From contig JALVTF010000032.1 of assembly GCA_027024145.1 (NCBI GenBank), forward strand, positions 1-41,340: a DNA stretch of 41,340 nt, in the 5' to 3' direction. Position 1 is the first letter of the stretch, and each line of letters opens with the position of its first letter. Shown here piece by piece: positions 1 to 7,402 of this stretch. Origin of the DNA: Campylobacterales bacterium (GTDB taxonomy: Bacteria; Campylobacterota; Campylobacteria; Campylobacterales; Nitratiruptoraceae). The notes under the pieces are model-generated. The model was not told the origin of the DNA and did not search any database. It saw nothing but the letters and a program-made list of their open reading frames with translations. Position numbers and translations under genes: made by a program.

Positions 1-273
1 CTGGGCAATGTCAAAGCCGTCGCGACTCTCGATAGAAGTTCACCCGGCGGCGCATTCGGTATGCTCTTCAATGAGGTGAGTGCTGCACTCATGGCCAACG
101 GCAAAACTCCCGTGGTGCTCAACTACATCTACGGTCTGGGTGGACGCGATACCACCGTCAATATGCTCAAAGATGTCTACAAAGAGCTCGATCAGTGTGC
201 AAAAGCAGGCGAAGCCGTCGTGCCGCTGCAGCAATTCTTGGGTCTTCGCGGACCGAAATTAGCGTTTTATTAA
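1..273 (+). CDS. porA: pyruvate:ferredoxin oxidoreductase alpha subunit, 3' end only
   Basis: The window opens inside this gene; 90 C-terminal residues are visible in frame 1 up to the TAA at 271-273. The readable part contains SSPGGAFGMLFNEVSAAL and YIYGLGGRD, typical of the C-terminal part of the alpha subunit of four-subunit-type 2-oxoacid:ferredoxin oxidoreductases. It is followed after 14 bases by the beta subunit, which supports the call. The enzyme interconverts pyruvate + CoA with acetyl-CoA + CO2 using ferredoxin/flavodoxin; in autotrophic Campylobacterota it also runs in the carboxylating direction next to the reductive TCA cycle. The start and the substrate-specific residues lie outside the window. 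Confidence 0.85.
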   Translation: MGNVKAVATLDRSSPGGAFGMLFNEVSAALMANGKTPVVLNYIYGLGGRDTTVNMLKDVYKELDQCAKAGEAVVPLQQFLGLRGPKLAFY

Positions 274-287
274 GAGAGGGGGCAATT

Positions 288-1286
288 ATGGTGAAAAAAA
301 TCAAGAATCTCAAAGAGTTTTCACTCTCCAACGACCGTTTCGAGGGCGCGAACCTCATGTGCCCCGGATGTGCGCACAACATCATCGTGCGTGAAGTGCT
401 CAACGCAACCGACGATCCCGTCATCGTCGCCACCGCGACAGGATGTCTGGAAGTGTGTACCGCGGTCTATCCCAAAACCAGCTGGGACGTAAGCTGGCTG
501 CATATCGGGTTCGAAAACGCTGCCGTGGCGGCTGCGACCATCAGTACCGCCTACGAAGTGATGAAGAGAAAAGGCAGACTCCCCGAAGCGACGCAAAAAC
601 TCATCGAAGAGGGCAAAGAACCAAAAATCGTCGCTTTTGGCGGTGACGGAGGAACGTACGATATTGGTTTTCAGTCCCTCAGTGGAGCATTCGAGCGCGG
701 GCACAACTTCATGTATGTCTGTCTCGACAATGAAGTCTATGCCAACACAGGAGGCCAAAGAAGCTCTTCCACACCTATCGGTGCGAATACATCCACGAGC
801 CCTGCCGGCAGCGTGAGCTACGGTGAAAAGATGATGAAAAAGAGCATGGTAGAGATCATGGCGGACCATGGCGCACCGTATGTGGCGCAAGTGAGCCCCA
901 GCAAATGGAAAGACCTCGTGCGCAAGGTGCAAAAGGGCTTCGAAGTCTACGGACCTGTCTATATCAACGCACAGAGTGCGTGTACTACAGAGTGGAAGCA
1001 TGCTCCCGAAGACACCATCGAAGTGAGCGACCTTGGAGTAGAGAGCTGCGTATGGCCACTCTATGAGATTATCAACGAGCGTGACGAGCATGGCATCGTC
1101 TACAGTACCAAGCTCAACATCACCTATAGACCGAAGAAAAAGATCCCGGTCGAAGAGTACTTGGCTGCACAACCACGTTTCCGCCATCTCTTCAAACCGG
1201 AAAACCGCCATATCATCGATTTGTGGCAAAAAGCGGTGGATGCACGCTGGGAGTACCTGCAGCGTCGTGAAGAGGCTGGAGTCTGA
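288..1286 (+). CDS. porB: pyruvate:ferredoxin oxidoreductase beta subunit
   Basis: A 332-residue protein, the thiamine-diphosphate-binding beta subunit of PFOR. Residues near the N-terminus contain CPGCAHN and further cysteines (TGCLEVC), ligands expected for the [4Fe-4S] cluster; GGDGGTYDIG followed by LDNEVYANTGGQ is the TPP/Mg2+-binding GDGX(~25)N motif. The ATG at 288 is chosen over upstream in-frame starts because a strong GAGAGGGGG ribosome site lies at 274-282, because the family N-terminus begins here, and because an earlier start would overlap porA. It lies 14 bases downstream of porA, clearly in the same operon. The length matches the family. Confidence 0.95.
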   Translation: MVKKIKNLKEFSLSNDRFEGANLMCPGCAHNIIVREVLNATDDPVIVATATGCLEVCTAVYPKTSWDVSWLHIGFENAAVAAATISTAYEVMKRKGRLPEATQKLIEEGKEPKIVAFGGDGGTYDIGFQSLSGAFERGHNFMYVCLDNEVYANTGGQRSSSTPIGANTSTSPAGSVSYGEKMMKKSMVEIMADHGAPYVAQVSPSKWKDLVRKVQKGFEVYGPVYINAQSACTTEWKHAPEDTIEVSDLGVESCVWPLYEIINERDEHGIVYSTKLNITYRPKKKIPVEEYLAAQPRFRHLFKPENRHIIDLWQKAVDARWEYLQRREEAGV

Positions 1287-1687
1287 TGGGCTATATCTAT
1301 ACGAGCGTGAAGGACAAAATCACCGAAGAGGTGAGGAAGTTCGAGTGTATCTCCAGCAGATACGAACTTCCCTTTTGCCTCATGCTCATCTATAGCGAAA
1401 GCGACGAAGACATCTCTACCATCATCACTTCCAATACCCGCTGTGCCGACAGATTCCAAAAAGTGGACGAGCACTATTACGCTCTGCTTTTCTTTGCCAA
1501 TAGACCCGATTCTCATGCTAAAGTGGCCAACAAAATCCTCTATGCTCTGGAAAAACTCCATCCCAATACCAAATTCTCCATCGGAGTAGCTTGCAAGGAG
1601 CGCCTCGATTCGCAAGATATCGTCTCGCTGGCGATCCAAAACGTGCTAAGCGCTCAAGAAGCTTCCATCAATACCATCGTTGACTGA
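1286..1687 (+). CDS. small degenerate GGDEF-like protein in the por operon
   Basis: A 133-residue soluble protein with its ATG overlapping the porB stop (TGATG), so translation is probably coupled. I do not recognise a named family. The C-terminal part (SIGVA at 98-102, then an amphipathic helix with A-x-x-x-V-L-S-A) matches the end of a GGDEF domain, and RFQKVDEHYYALLFF at 56-70 sits where the D-x-x-x-R-x-GGDEF-hairpin would be. The catalytic GG(D/E)EF signature and metal-binding aspartate are absent, and the protein is shorter than a full GGDEF domain. It therefore probably does not make c-di-GMP. It could be a ligand-binding or protein-interaction remnant. The function in the por operon is unknown. 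Confidence 0.6.
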   Translation: MGYIYTSVKDKITEEVRKFECISSRYELPFCLMLIYSESDEDISTIITSNTRCADRFQKVDEHYYALLFFANRPDSHAKVANKILYALEKLHPNTKFSIGVACKERLDSQDIVSLAIQNVLSAQEASINTIVD

Positions 1688-1700
1688 AAAAGGATAGACC

Positions 1701-2252
1701 ATGCCACTCCTCGAGAGTTTTACGGTAGACCATACCAAAATGCAAGCACCTGCGGTGCGAATTGCAAAAGATATGCAAACCCCCAAAGGCGACGCGATTC
1801 GTGTCTTTGACCTACGCTTCGTGCATCCCAATAAAGAGATCATGTCCGTCAAAGGGGTGCATACTCTCGAGCATCTCTTCGCTGGATTTATGCGCGATCA
1901 TCTCAACAGCGACGATGTGGAAGTGATCGATATTTCTCCCATGGGATGCCGCACCGGTTTTTACATGAGTGTCATCGGCACGCCCAGTGAGTTGGATGTG
2001 GCACAGGCATGGGAGAAGAGCATGCGTGATATCCTCGCTCTCAAATCTGTCGAGGATATTCCAGAACTCAATATCTATCAGTGCGGCAGCTGCTATATGC
2101 ATTCACTCAATGAAGCCCAAAAGATAGCGCGCTTCGTCGTCGATAGCGGTATCGGGATCATGCACAACGACGAGCTCGCTCTGGATCTCGATCGTGTCGA
2201 TACACACAGATGCGATGTGGATCCATCGAGCGTGAGGGTGATCGGCGAATGA
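1701..2252 (+). CDS. luxS: S-ribosylhomocysteine lyase (AI-2 synthase)
   Basis: A 183-residue LuxS. It splits S-ribosylhomocysteine into homocysteine and DPD, the precursor of autoinducer-2, as part of the activated methyl cycle in the cytoplasm. The metal ligands are visible: H54 and H58 in HTLEH, and C128 in YQCGSCYMH. The catalytic cysteine is C83 in MGCRTGFYM. The ATG at 1701 follows an AAAAAGGA site (1687-1694) and gives the canonical N-terminus. The protein is slightly longer than the usual 150-175 residues because of its C-terminal tail. The next gene overlaps its stop codon. Confidence 0.96.
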   Translation: MPLLESFTVDHTKMQAPAVRIAKDMQTPKGDAIRVFDLRFVHPNKEIMSVKGVHTLEHLFAGFMRDHLNSDDVEVIDISPMGCRTGFYMSVIGTPSELDVAQAWEKSMRDILALKSVEDIPELNIYQCGSCYMHSLNEAQKIARFVVDSGIGIMHNDELALDLDRVDTHRCDVDPSSVRVIGE

Positions 2253-2545
2253 GAGTACTCGTGCCCGTACGCGAAAAAAGTGGTGAAGAGAGTATCGTAT
2301 GTAATGTGGGCGATGCAGGAAGCTTCGCGCTTTTGGAGCTGGGTGAGGGCATGGAGATTGTACAAATCGACTTTCGCGATGATTTTAGCGACGAGCTTTT
2401 CGATTATATCGTCACTTCCGACAAGAATGACGATATCGACGAAGCTTTCGAGCTTGGTGCGAGAGCACTTCTCGCACGACCCGGGATGAGCATCGAAGAG
2501 ATCGTCGAAGCGATGATGTTTCGCGAACTCGACGAAATAGCATAG
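2249..2545 (+). CDS. small NifX/NifB-type (DiNase Fe-Mo) domain-like protein
   Basis: A 98-residue cytoplasmic protein whose ATG (2249) overlaps the luxS stop as ATGA. The N-terminus [17 protein letters not shown] followed by [13 protein letters not shown] resembles the first strands of the dinitrogenase iron-molybdenum cofactor biosynthesis (NifX/NifB C-terminal/YbaF-like) fold. The C-terminal half carries [10 protein letters not shown] and an alpha-helical [20 protein letters not shown]. No cysteine or histidine cluster-binding pattern stands out except a single Cys in the first strand region. No nitrogenase gene is visible in the window, so a role in FeMo-co assembly should not be assumed. 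An upstream in-frame ATG at 2210 would overlap luxS by 43 bases and is less likely. Confidence 0.6.
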   Translation: MRVLVPVREKSGEESIVCNVGDAGSFALLELGEGMEIVQIDFRDDFSDELFDYIVTSDKNDDIDEAFELGARALLARPGMSIEEIVEAMMFRELDEIA

Positions 2546-2554
2546 GAGGGGACA

Positions 2555-2902
2555 ATGGCCAAATATATCTTGTGGCACAATCCACGCTGCGCCAAGAGCC
2601 GCGAAGGATTCAAGCTCCTCGAAGGTCTCGATGTGGAGGTGCGCCGCTATCTGGATGAACCGCCCACGTGTGAGGAGCTTCAAGACGTTCTCCAAAAGCT
2701 TGGGATGCAGCCCAGCGAGCTGGTGCGCAAGAAAGAGAAACTCTTCAAAGAGCTTGGCCTAAAGGATGCCGACGAAGAGACGATCCTCAAAGCCATGTGC
2801 GAACATCCGCGTCTCATCGAGCGCCCCATCCTCATCAAAGGCGACAAGGCTGTGCTGGGTCGTCCACCCGAAAGGTTCAAAGAGCTCATCGATGAAGTAT
2901 GA
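2555..2902 (+). CDS. ArsC/Spx-family reductase (glutaredoxin-type arsenate reductase-like)
   Basis: A 115-residue thioredoxin-fold protein. HNPRCAKS places the catalytic cysteine at C12, and the three arginines that bind the arsenate product in E. coli-type ArsC have candidate equivalents (ELVRKKE, LIERPILI, VLGRPPE). A member of this family reduces arsenate to arsenite with glutathione/glutaredoxin. The resemblance is clear, but YffB/Spx-like paralogues share these features, and there are no other ars genes here, so arsenate is inferred rather than shown. A GGAGGGGAC site (2546-2554) precedes the ATG. The end overlaps the next gene by 11 bases. Confidence 0.85.
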   Translation: MAKYILWHNPRCAKSREGFKLLEGLDVEVRRYLDEPPTCEELQDVLQKLGMQPSELVRKKEKLFKELGLKDADEETILKAMCEHPRLIERPILIKGDKAVLGRPPERFKELIDEV

Positions 2903-3620
2903 GCTGCGACCTACGGCTGATGGCAGCTATACACTCTACTCCAAAGAGTATGACGAGTGCTACCATTCGGTGCGCGACGGGGCGCTTACCGAAGCGCTGC
3001 AAAAACATGTGCGCCCCGCTTTTTCTTTAGTCAAAAAGCCCCATCTCAATATCCTCGACATCTGCTTCGGACTCGGTATCAACACTTTGGCGACACTGCA
3101 CTATTTCGAGCACCAAAGCGATGTGCGCTCCATCGCCATCTATTCGCCCGAGCTCGACAGTGACCTGCTGTCACAGCTTGCGACGCTCGAGTATCCGGAG
3201 GCTCTCAAGCCCTATCTGGGAGTGCTGGAAAAATTAATTAAACATAAAGTTTACAAGAGTGACAATATTCATATAGAGCTTTTTGTAGGTGATGCGAGGG
3301 AGTATGTGCGAGGGCTCGCAGGCATCGATATCGTCTATCAAGATGCCTTTAGCCCCAAAAAAAATCCCACACTCTGGACGGTGGAGTATTTTACAGATCT
3401 CTTTGCATGCACGAGCGAGGATGCGCTGCTTACCACATACTCCATCGCCACACCGGTGCGCCTGGCCCTCGATGAAGCAGGCTGGAAGGTGTACGAGATG
3501 GAGCCGCAAGGCACCAAGAAAATCACGATAGCCTCGAAGCGAACGTTGCCCTTGCGGCCTATTGACATGGAAGCGAAACGCAAAAGAAGCGCTTCCCAAC
3601 CATTACGAGATAGCGGATGA
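2892..3620 (+). CDS. mnmD: MnmD-type tRNA 5-aminomethyl-2-thiouridine methyltransferase
   Basis: A 242-residue SAM-dependent methyltransferase equivalent to the N-terminal domain of MnmC (COG4121), without the FAD-dependent C-terminal half. The SAM-binding strand-loop ILDICFGLGINTLA is around residues 54-67, and the signature YQDAFSPKKNPTLWT, specific to the MnmC methyltransferase domain, is in the second half. The enzyme completes mnm5(s2)U34 in wobble uridines of tRNA. The pathway partner mnmG lies at 7403 in this window. The start ATG at 2892 lies inside arsC (11-base overlap) and gives the family N-terminus; the stop overlaps the next gene (ATGA). The upstream in-frame ATG at 2766 would extend deep into arsC and is rejected. 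Confidence 0.88.
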   Translation: MKYELRPTADGSYTLYSKEYDECYHSVRDGALTEALQKHVRPAFSLVKKPHLNILDICFGLGINTLATLHYFEHQSDVRSIAIYSPELDSDLLSQLATLEYPEALKPYLGVLEKLIKHKVYKSDNIHIELFVGDAREYVRGLAGIDIVYQDAFSPKKNPTLWTVEYFTDLFACTSEDALLTTYSIATPVRLALDEAGWKVYEMEPQGTKKITIASKRTLPLRPIDMEAKRKRSASQPLRDSG

Positions 3621-5347
3621 GAAAGTATTGGCCTTTTGTCTTGATCGTTTTCGTTTTTGTTGTGGCGGGATATACCAACTATCAAGCTCTCGAAGCGCTT
3701 TTGCTCAAGCGCTATGTCCAGGCCACCTATGAAGATATCGACGAAGCTATCGCCCAAAAGCAGAGTGCGACGCTGGCTTTAGCAATAGCGGCTGCCAAGT
3801 GTGCGAATGCTCAGCGCAATCTCGCGACGATAGCCAAGGAGCTGCGCAGCTACACCAAGTATAAAAACGTCTGGTTCAAAGTCATGGACCATGAGGGGAA
3901 GTTTCTTTTTTCCACCCACCCGATACGCTACTATCACCACTGCAAACGCTACAAAAAGATCGACATACACTATGCCAGCGATATCGTCATAGACTGCTAT
4001 GGACTGCATCTGGGGGCTTTCGTGCCGATAGATGCCTCCCATACACTCATGACCATCACCCATTTCAATTCGATCGTCAAAGATCTACAGCGCTACGGGG
4101 TGCATGCAGTCGCCCTCTTGACACCACGCTGGAGTGGTTATGCGAAAGCTTTGAAGCCTTTGCCAAACGGCTATAAGATCACCAGCTACGCGGACAGCAC
4201 CGCACGCCGGCTGTTGCATGGACTCGCAATGCCAAGACTGGTACGTGCGCGAGATCCCTTTGTCTTGCAAGGTTACGTCATAGGAAAATATCCACTCAAA
4301 GCACGTGACGGTACGCTTTTTGGATGGATCGTTTTTGCCAAAGAAAAAAGCGCACTCTTTTCGCACTACATCGGCAGGGAATTTTTCGTGCGTGTTCTCG
4401 TTACACTCTCGCTCGTCTTGTTGGTTTTGGCGCTCTTGTATCGCTACATGCACCGCCAAAGAGAGCGAGCTATCGCACAGAGAGCCGACTACTTCTACCG
4501 CATCCTCAACAACATCAACGAAATCGTCCTCATCAATGACGGCGTGCACATGAAATATGTCAATGCCACCTTTTTTCGCTATTTCACGCAGTATCACTCT
4601 TTGGAGGAGTTTACGAAAGAGCACGCATGCGTCTGCGACTTTTTCGTCGAGGAGGAGGGATTCATCGCTCCCCTGATCCATGGCAAAAGGTGGACGGAGT
4701 ATATCGTCGAGCATCCCGAAAAGAGTTTCTATGCCAAGGTTCGCTATGAGGATAGAGAATATATTTTCCAGGTGCGTGCCAATAGACTCGATGCGAGCGA
4801 CTATGTGGTCATCATGGTGGATGTGACGAACGAGTATCGTCGCCAAGAGCACTTGCGCAGGCTCGCTATCATCGATCCGCTGACCAAGCTCTACAATCGC
4901 TACTTTTTCGAAAAAGTAGCCCGAGAAAAGATCGAAGAGGCAATGCTCGGTGACCAAGAGCTCCTCTTCGCCATGATCGATGTGGACGATTTCAAGCGCA
5001 TCAACGACACCTACGGACACGATGTGGGAGACAGAGTCTTGCAGACCATCGCGCAGCTCATCCATAGCCATTTTCGTAGCAGCGATCCTGCATTTCGCGT
5101 GGGTGGCGAGGAGTTTTTGATCATTTTTGAGACAAAAGTGGCAGACAAGATCCTCGAACTTTTGGAAAAATTACGAAAAGATATAGCCGCGACGAGATTC
5201 GAAGGCGTGGAGTGGCCTGTGACGGTGAGCATCGGGGTGGCGAGGTTCCATCCAGGCGACACCATGGAGAGTCTTTATAAGCGTGCCGACGAAGCTCTGT
5301 ATGTATCGAAGCGAGGAGGCAAAAATACCATCACCTATAAGGAGTGA
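3617..5347 (+). CDS. membrane diguanylate cyclase with periplasmic sensor and PAS domain
   Basis: A 576-residue sensor. Residues 5-24 form the first membrane helix. Residues about 25-253 form a periplasmic cache-like sensor region (VWFKVMDHEGKFLFSTHP is a typical cache strand pattern). A second membrane helix lies at about 256-277, a short PAS-like region at about 290-405, and a GGDEF domain at about 410-576 with active-site GGEEF at 496-500. The inhibitory I-site RSSD (487-490) sits the usual five residues upstream. It should convert two GTP to c-di-GMP under control of a periplasmic signal and be product-inhibited. The ATG overlaps the mnmD stop. The possible effector within this window is the MshEN domain of the pilus ATPase at 30100. 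Confidence 0.93.
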   Translation: MRKYWPFVLIVFVFVVAGYTNYQALEALLLKRYVQATYEDIDEAIAQKQSATLALAIAAAKCANAQRNLATIAKELRSYTKYKNVWFKVMDHEGKFLFSTHPIRYYHHCKRYKKIDIHYASDIVIDCYGLHLGAFVPIDASHTLMTITHFNSIVKDLQRYGVHAVALLTPRWSGYAKALKPLPNGYKITSYADSTARRLLHGLAMPRLVRARDPFVLQGYVIGKYPLKARDGTLFGWIVFAKEKSALFSHYIGREFFVRVLVTLSLVLLVLALLYRYMHRQRERAIAQRADYFYRILNNINEIVLINDGVHMKYVNATFFRYFTQYHSLEEFTKEHACVCDFFVEEEGFIAPLIHGKRWTEYIVEHPEKSFYAKVRYEDREYIFQVRANRLDASDYVVIMVDVTNEYRRQEHLRRLAIIDPLTKLYNRYFFEKVAREKIEEAMLGDQELLFAMIDVDDFKRINDTYGHDVGDRVLQTIAQLIHSHFRSSDPAFRVGGEEFLIIFETKVADKILELLEKLRKDIAATRFEGVEWPVTVSIGVARFHPGDTMESLYKRADEALYVSKRGGKNTITYKE

Positions 5348-5350
5348 GCC

Positions 5351-5935
5351 ATGATCGATACAAATCTCAAACGCGCGATGCTGAGTATCGCCCGTATCGC
5401 CATCAAAGAGGAGTTTTTGGGCCACAAAGAGCTCACGGACGAAGTGAAGCAGCGCCTCATTGCCATGTTTCCCAGGCTCGCCGAGCCGGGAGCGGTATTT
5501 GTCACTATCAACGAGCGCAGCTCTCTAAGAGGCTGCATCGGCTCACTCGTAGCCCATCGTCCTCTCATCGACGACATCATAGAAAACGCCAAGGCAGCCG
5601 CCTTCGGCGATCCGAGATTCCCGCCGCTACGTCCTGAGGAGTTCGATCAGATCTCCATCGAGATTTCCCTGCTCTCTGAGCCAAAGCCTCTGCCTTATAC
5701 GGATATAGAAGATTTGCGCCAAAAGATCGTCCCGGGACGTGACGGGGTGGTGCTCAAACTCGATGGACGCCAAGCCACCTTTTTGCCCCAAGTGTGGGAA
5801 GATCTTCGTGATTTCGATCAGTTCTTCGCGCATCTATGCTTCAAAGCGGGGTTGCCTGGCAACTGCCTGGAATACCATCCAGAAATTTTGGTCTATCACG
5901 TAGAGAAATTTAGCGAAGAGGAGCTGCAGGAGTGA
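5351..5935 (+). CDS. amrA: AMMECR1-domain protein (AmmeMemoRadiSam system protein A)
   Basis: A 194-residue AMMECR1-domain protein. The hallmark LRGCIGS is at residues 59-65, and DPRFPPLRPEEF plus VWEDL are further conserved blocks. AMMECR1 proteins often occur with a MEMO-domain protein and a radical-SAM enzyme (the AmmeMemoRadiSam set), where the biochemical role is still unclear. Here neither partner is adjacent. The gene starts 3 bases after the diguanylate cyclase with a TAAGGAG ribosome site (5338-5344) inside it, and its stop overlaps the next GTG start. Confidence 0.88.
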   Translation: MIDTNLKRAMLSIARIAIKEEFLGHKELTDEVKQRLIAMFPRLAEPGAVFVTINERSSLRGCIGSLVAHRPLIDDIIENAKAAAFGDPRFPPLRPEEFDQISIEISLLSEPKPLPYTDIEDLRQKIVPGRDGVVLKLDGRQATFLPQVWEDLRDFDQFFAHLCFKAGLPGNCLEYHPEILVYHVEKFSEEELQE

Positions 5936-6240
5936 ATCTCTTCGAAGCAGATTTTCCTGAAACGGGCGAACGCTTCGAGATGCTGCATCGCTGCGGGGAT
6001 CTGGAGATTGTGAGGATTCTCAGCACTTCATTAGATGGGCCCCAGGAGTTTTGCGATGATCGGGATGAGTGGGTAGTGCTCGTGCGAGGTGCCGCTACAC
6101 TCATGATGGAGGGTAAAGAGCTGCATATGCGTAGCGGCGATACGCTCTTTATCCCTGCCAATACACCCCATTCTCTTACAAGCATCGCCGCGGGTTCTTT
6201 GTGGCTGGCTATCCACTACGACCCTAAAAGGTGCGGATGA
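5932..6240 (+). CDS. small cupin-domain protein
   Basis: A 102-residue single-domain cupin. The fold is shown by DEWVVLVRGAATLMMEGKE with GDTLFIPANTPHSL: the second cupin motif PxxTPH ends in a histidine, while the first motif has Asp/Glu rather than two histidines, so metal binding is possible but incomplete compared with the classic HxHxxxxE. Similar short cupins are annotated as phosphoribosylaminoimidazole- or mannose-6-phosphate-isomerase-like, without known substrates. The start is GTG at 5932, overlapping the amrA stop as GTGA, with AGGAG (5927-5931) close upstream. The 3' end overlaps the convergent thpR by 17 bases. Confidence 0.82.
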   Translation: MNLFEADFPETGERFEMLHRCGDLEIVRILSTSLDGPQEFCDDRDEWVVLVRGAATLMMEGKELHMRSGDTLFIPANTPHSLTSIAAGSLWLAIHYDPKRCG

Positions 6241-6718
6241 CGCGATATTTGGGACCTTTGGGAGTGAGTACACTCTCGATGAGCGCCAGTTCGTTGGCGA
6301 GCTTTCCTATGCGCTGATGCCGGTATGTGCGCAGAGTTTCGATGAAACGTGAGAAGTTGGGCACTTTTTTGATGCGACACAGCGTCACATGGGGTAAGAA
6401 CGGCTTGTCGGGCGTGATACCTAAGCGTGTGACGATTTCTTGGTGGAGTGCATCCAGCGCCACATCCTCGGCTTTTGCATAGAGTACTCGGGGCGGGTGG
6501 CCGAAAAAGCCAAGGCTTATGAGTGGAATCTCCTTTTTTTCATACTGGAGACCCTCAAGCTTTTCGATGATGGGGTAGGGCGTGGGATGCTCGCCCAAAA
6601 AGAGGTAGGTGAGATGGATATTGTGGCGCTCCACCCATTTGCCCTGCACGAAGGAAAAGCGCTCTTTGAGAAGTCCATAGTAGTCGATGGTGGCAAACGT
6701 TCCTAAAAAGAGTCGCAT
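6224..6718 (-). CDS. thpR: RNA 2',3'-cyclic phosphodiesterase (2'-5' RNA ligase family)
   Basis: A 164-residue member of the 2H phosphoesterase superfamily. The two catalytic H-x-T motifs are visible: HLT at 35-37 and HVT at 110-112. These enzymes open 2',3'-cyclic phosphates on RNA and can join or cut 2'-5' bonds; the cellular substrate is not known for most bacteria. The N-terminus MRLFLGTF and length fit the family. It ends inside the cupin gene on the opposite strand (17-base tail overlap) and lies 7 bases downstream of ribE, probably in one transcript with it. Confidence 0.88.
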   Translation of the reverse strand: MRLFLGTFATIDYYGLLKERFSFVQGKWVERHNIHLTYLFLGEHPTPYPIIEKLEGLQYEKKEIPLISLGFFGHPPRVLYAKAEDVALDALHQEIVTRLGITPDKPFLPHVTLCRIKKVPNFSRFIETLRTYRHQRIGKLANELALIESVLTPKGPKYRVIRTF

Positions 6719-6725
6719 AGCGATC

Positions 6726-7334
6726 CTAAAAGAGTGCTTGGATGCGCTCTATCGTCTCCCAATCGAGTGAGCGCTCTTTTTTGAACATGTAGTAGAGATA
6801 CCGAGCAAACATATCGGTTTCGATATTGACGCGACGTCCCACACGATAGGTGCCAAAGAGGGTCTCTTTGAGGGTGATGGGAATGATGGTGAGGCGAAAA
6901 CTCTCTTCGAAGACTTCGTTGACCGTGAGGCTCACGCCATCGACGGCGATGCTCCCTTTTGGAATGACAAATTTGATGAACTCCTTGGGAATCTGTATAT
7001 AAAAGTCTGTCGATTCACGGGAGGGGACGATACGCGTGATGGTACCCACGCAATCGATGTGGCCCTGCAGGATGTGCCCTTCGATGCGTTCACCCAGACG
7101 CATGGCAGGCTCGATATGGACGCGCCCTTTGTAGTTTTCTGTGGCTACCACGTTCTTGCTCTCACGTCCAAGCTCTACGCAAAACCCATCTTCGCTTAGC
7201 TCCACCACACTCAGGCATGCGCCGTTTATGGCAATAGAGTCACCCAGTGTGGGGCGATGGCGGGCCGCGATGCAGAGCTTCGTACCGTCGAAGCTTTTGA
7301 CAGTGGCGATTTCGCGTATGAGACCGGTAAACAT
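6726..7334 (-). CDS. ribE: riboflavin synthase alpha chain
   Basis: A 202-residue riboflavin synthase, which dismutates two 6,7-dimethyl-8-ribityllumazine molecules into riboflavin. Both lumazine-binding repeats are present: the first begins at the canonical MFTGLI, the second around GHILQGHIDCVGTI, with SIAVDGVSLTVNEV repeating SIAINGACLSVVEL. The ATG at 7334-7332 is chosen because MFTGLIREIA is the invariant family N-terminus; in-frame codons upstream give a longer but non-conserved extension that would run through the promoter. It is divergent from mnmG, with a shared promoter region at 7354-7367. Confidence 0.95.
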   Translation of the reverse strand: MFTGLIREIATVKSFDGTKLCIAARHRPTLGDSIAINGACLSVVELSEDGFCVELGRESKNVVATENYKGRVHIEPAMRLGERIEGHILQGHIDCVGTITRIVPSRESTDFYIQIPKEFIKFVIPKGSIAVDGVSLTVNEVFEESFRLTIIPITLKETLFGTYRVGRRVNIETDMFARYLYYMFKKERSLDWETIERIQALF

Positions 7335-7353
7335 AGGGCGCCTTGATTTTAGG

Positions 7354-7367
7354 TACAATCTATTGTA
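7354..7367. promoter_or_regulatory. candidate bidirectional promoter for ribE and mnmG
   Basis: The 14-base sequence TACAATCTATTGTA is a near-perfect inverted repeat made of two TACAAT -10 boxes facing each other, one on each strand (plus 7354-7359, minus 7367-7362). Each lies at a sensible distance from its gene: mnmG starts at 7403 and ribE at 7334. No -35 consensus is visible for either direction, which is usual for sigma70 promoters in this phylum. Start sites are inferred only. Confidence 0.5.
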
Positions 7368-7402
7368 TAAATGCACAAAATTATAACGTAGATGAGGTGA
7401 AA

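Noticed and set aside
195-287. Longer porB start inside porA
   Set aside because: The extension is non-conserved and overlaps porA; a strong ribosome site points to 288.
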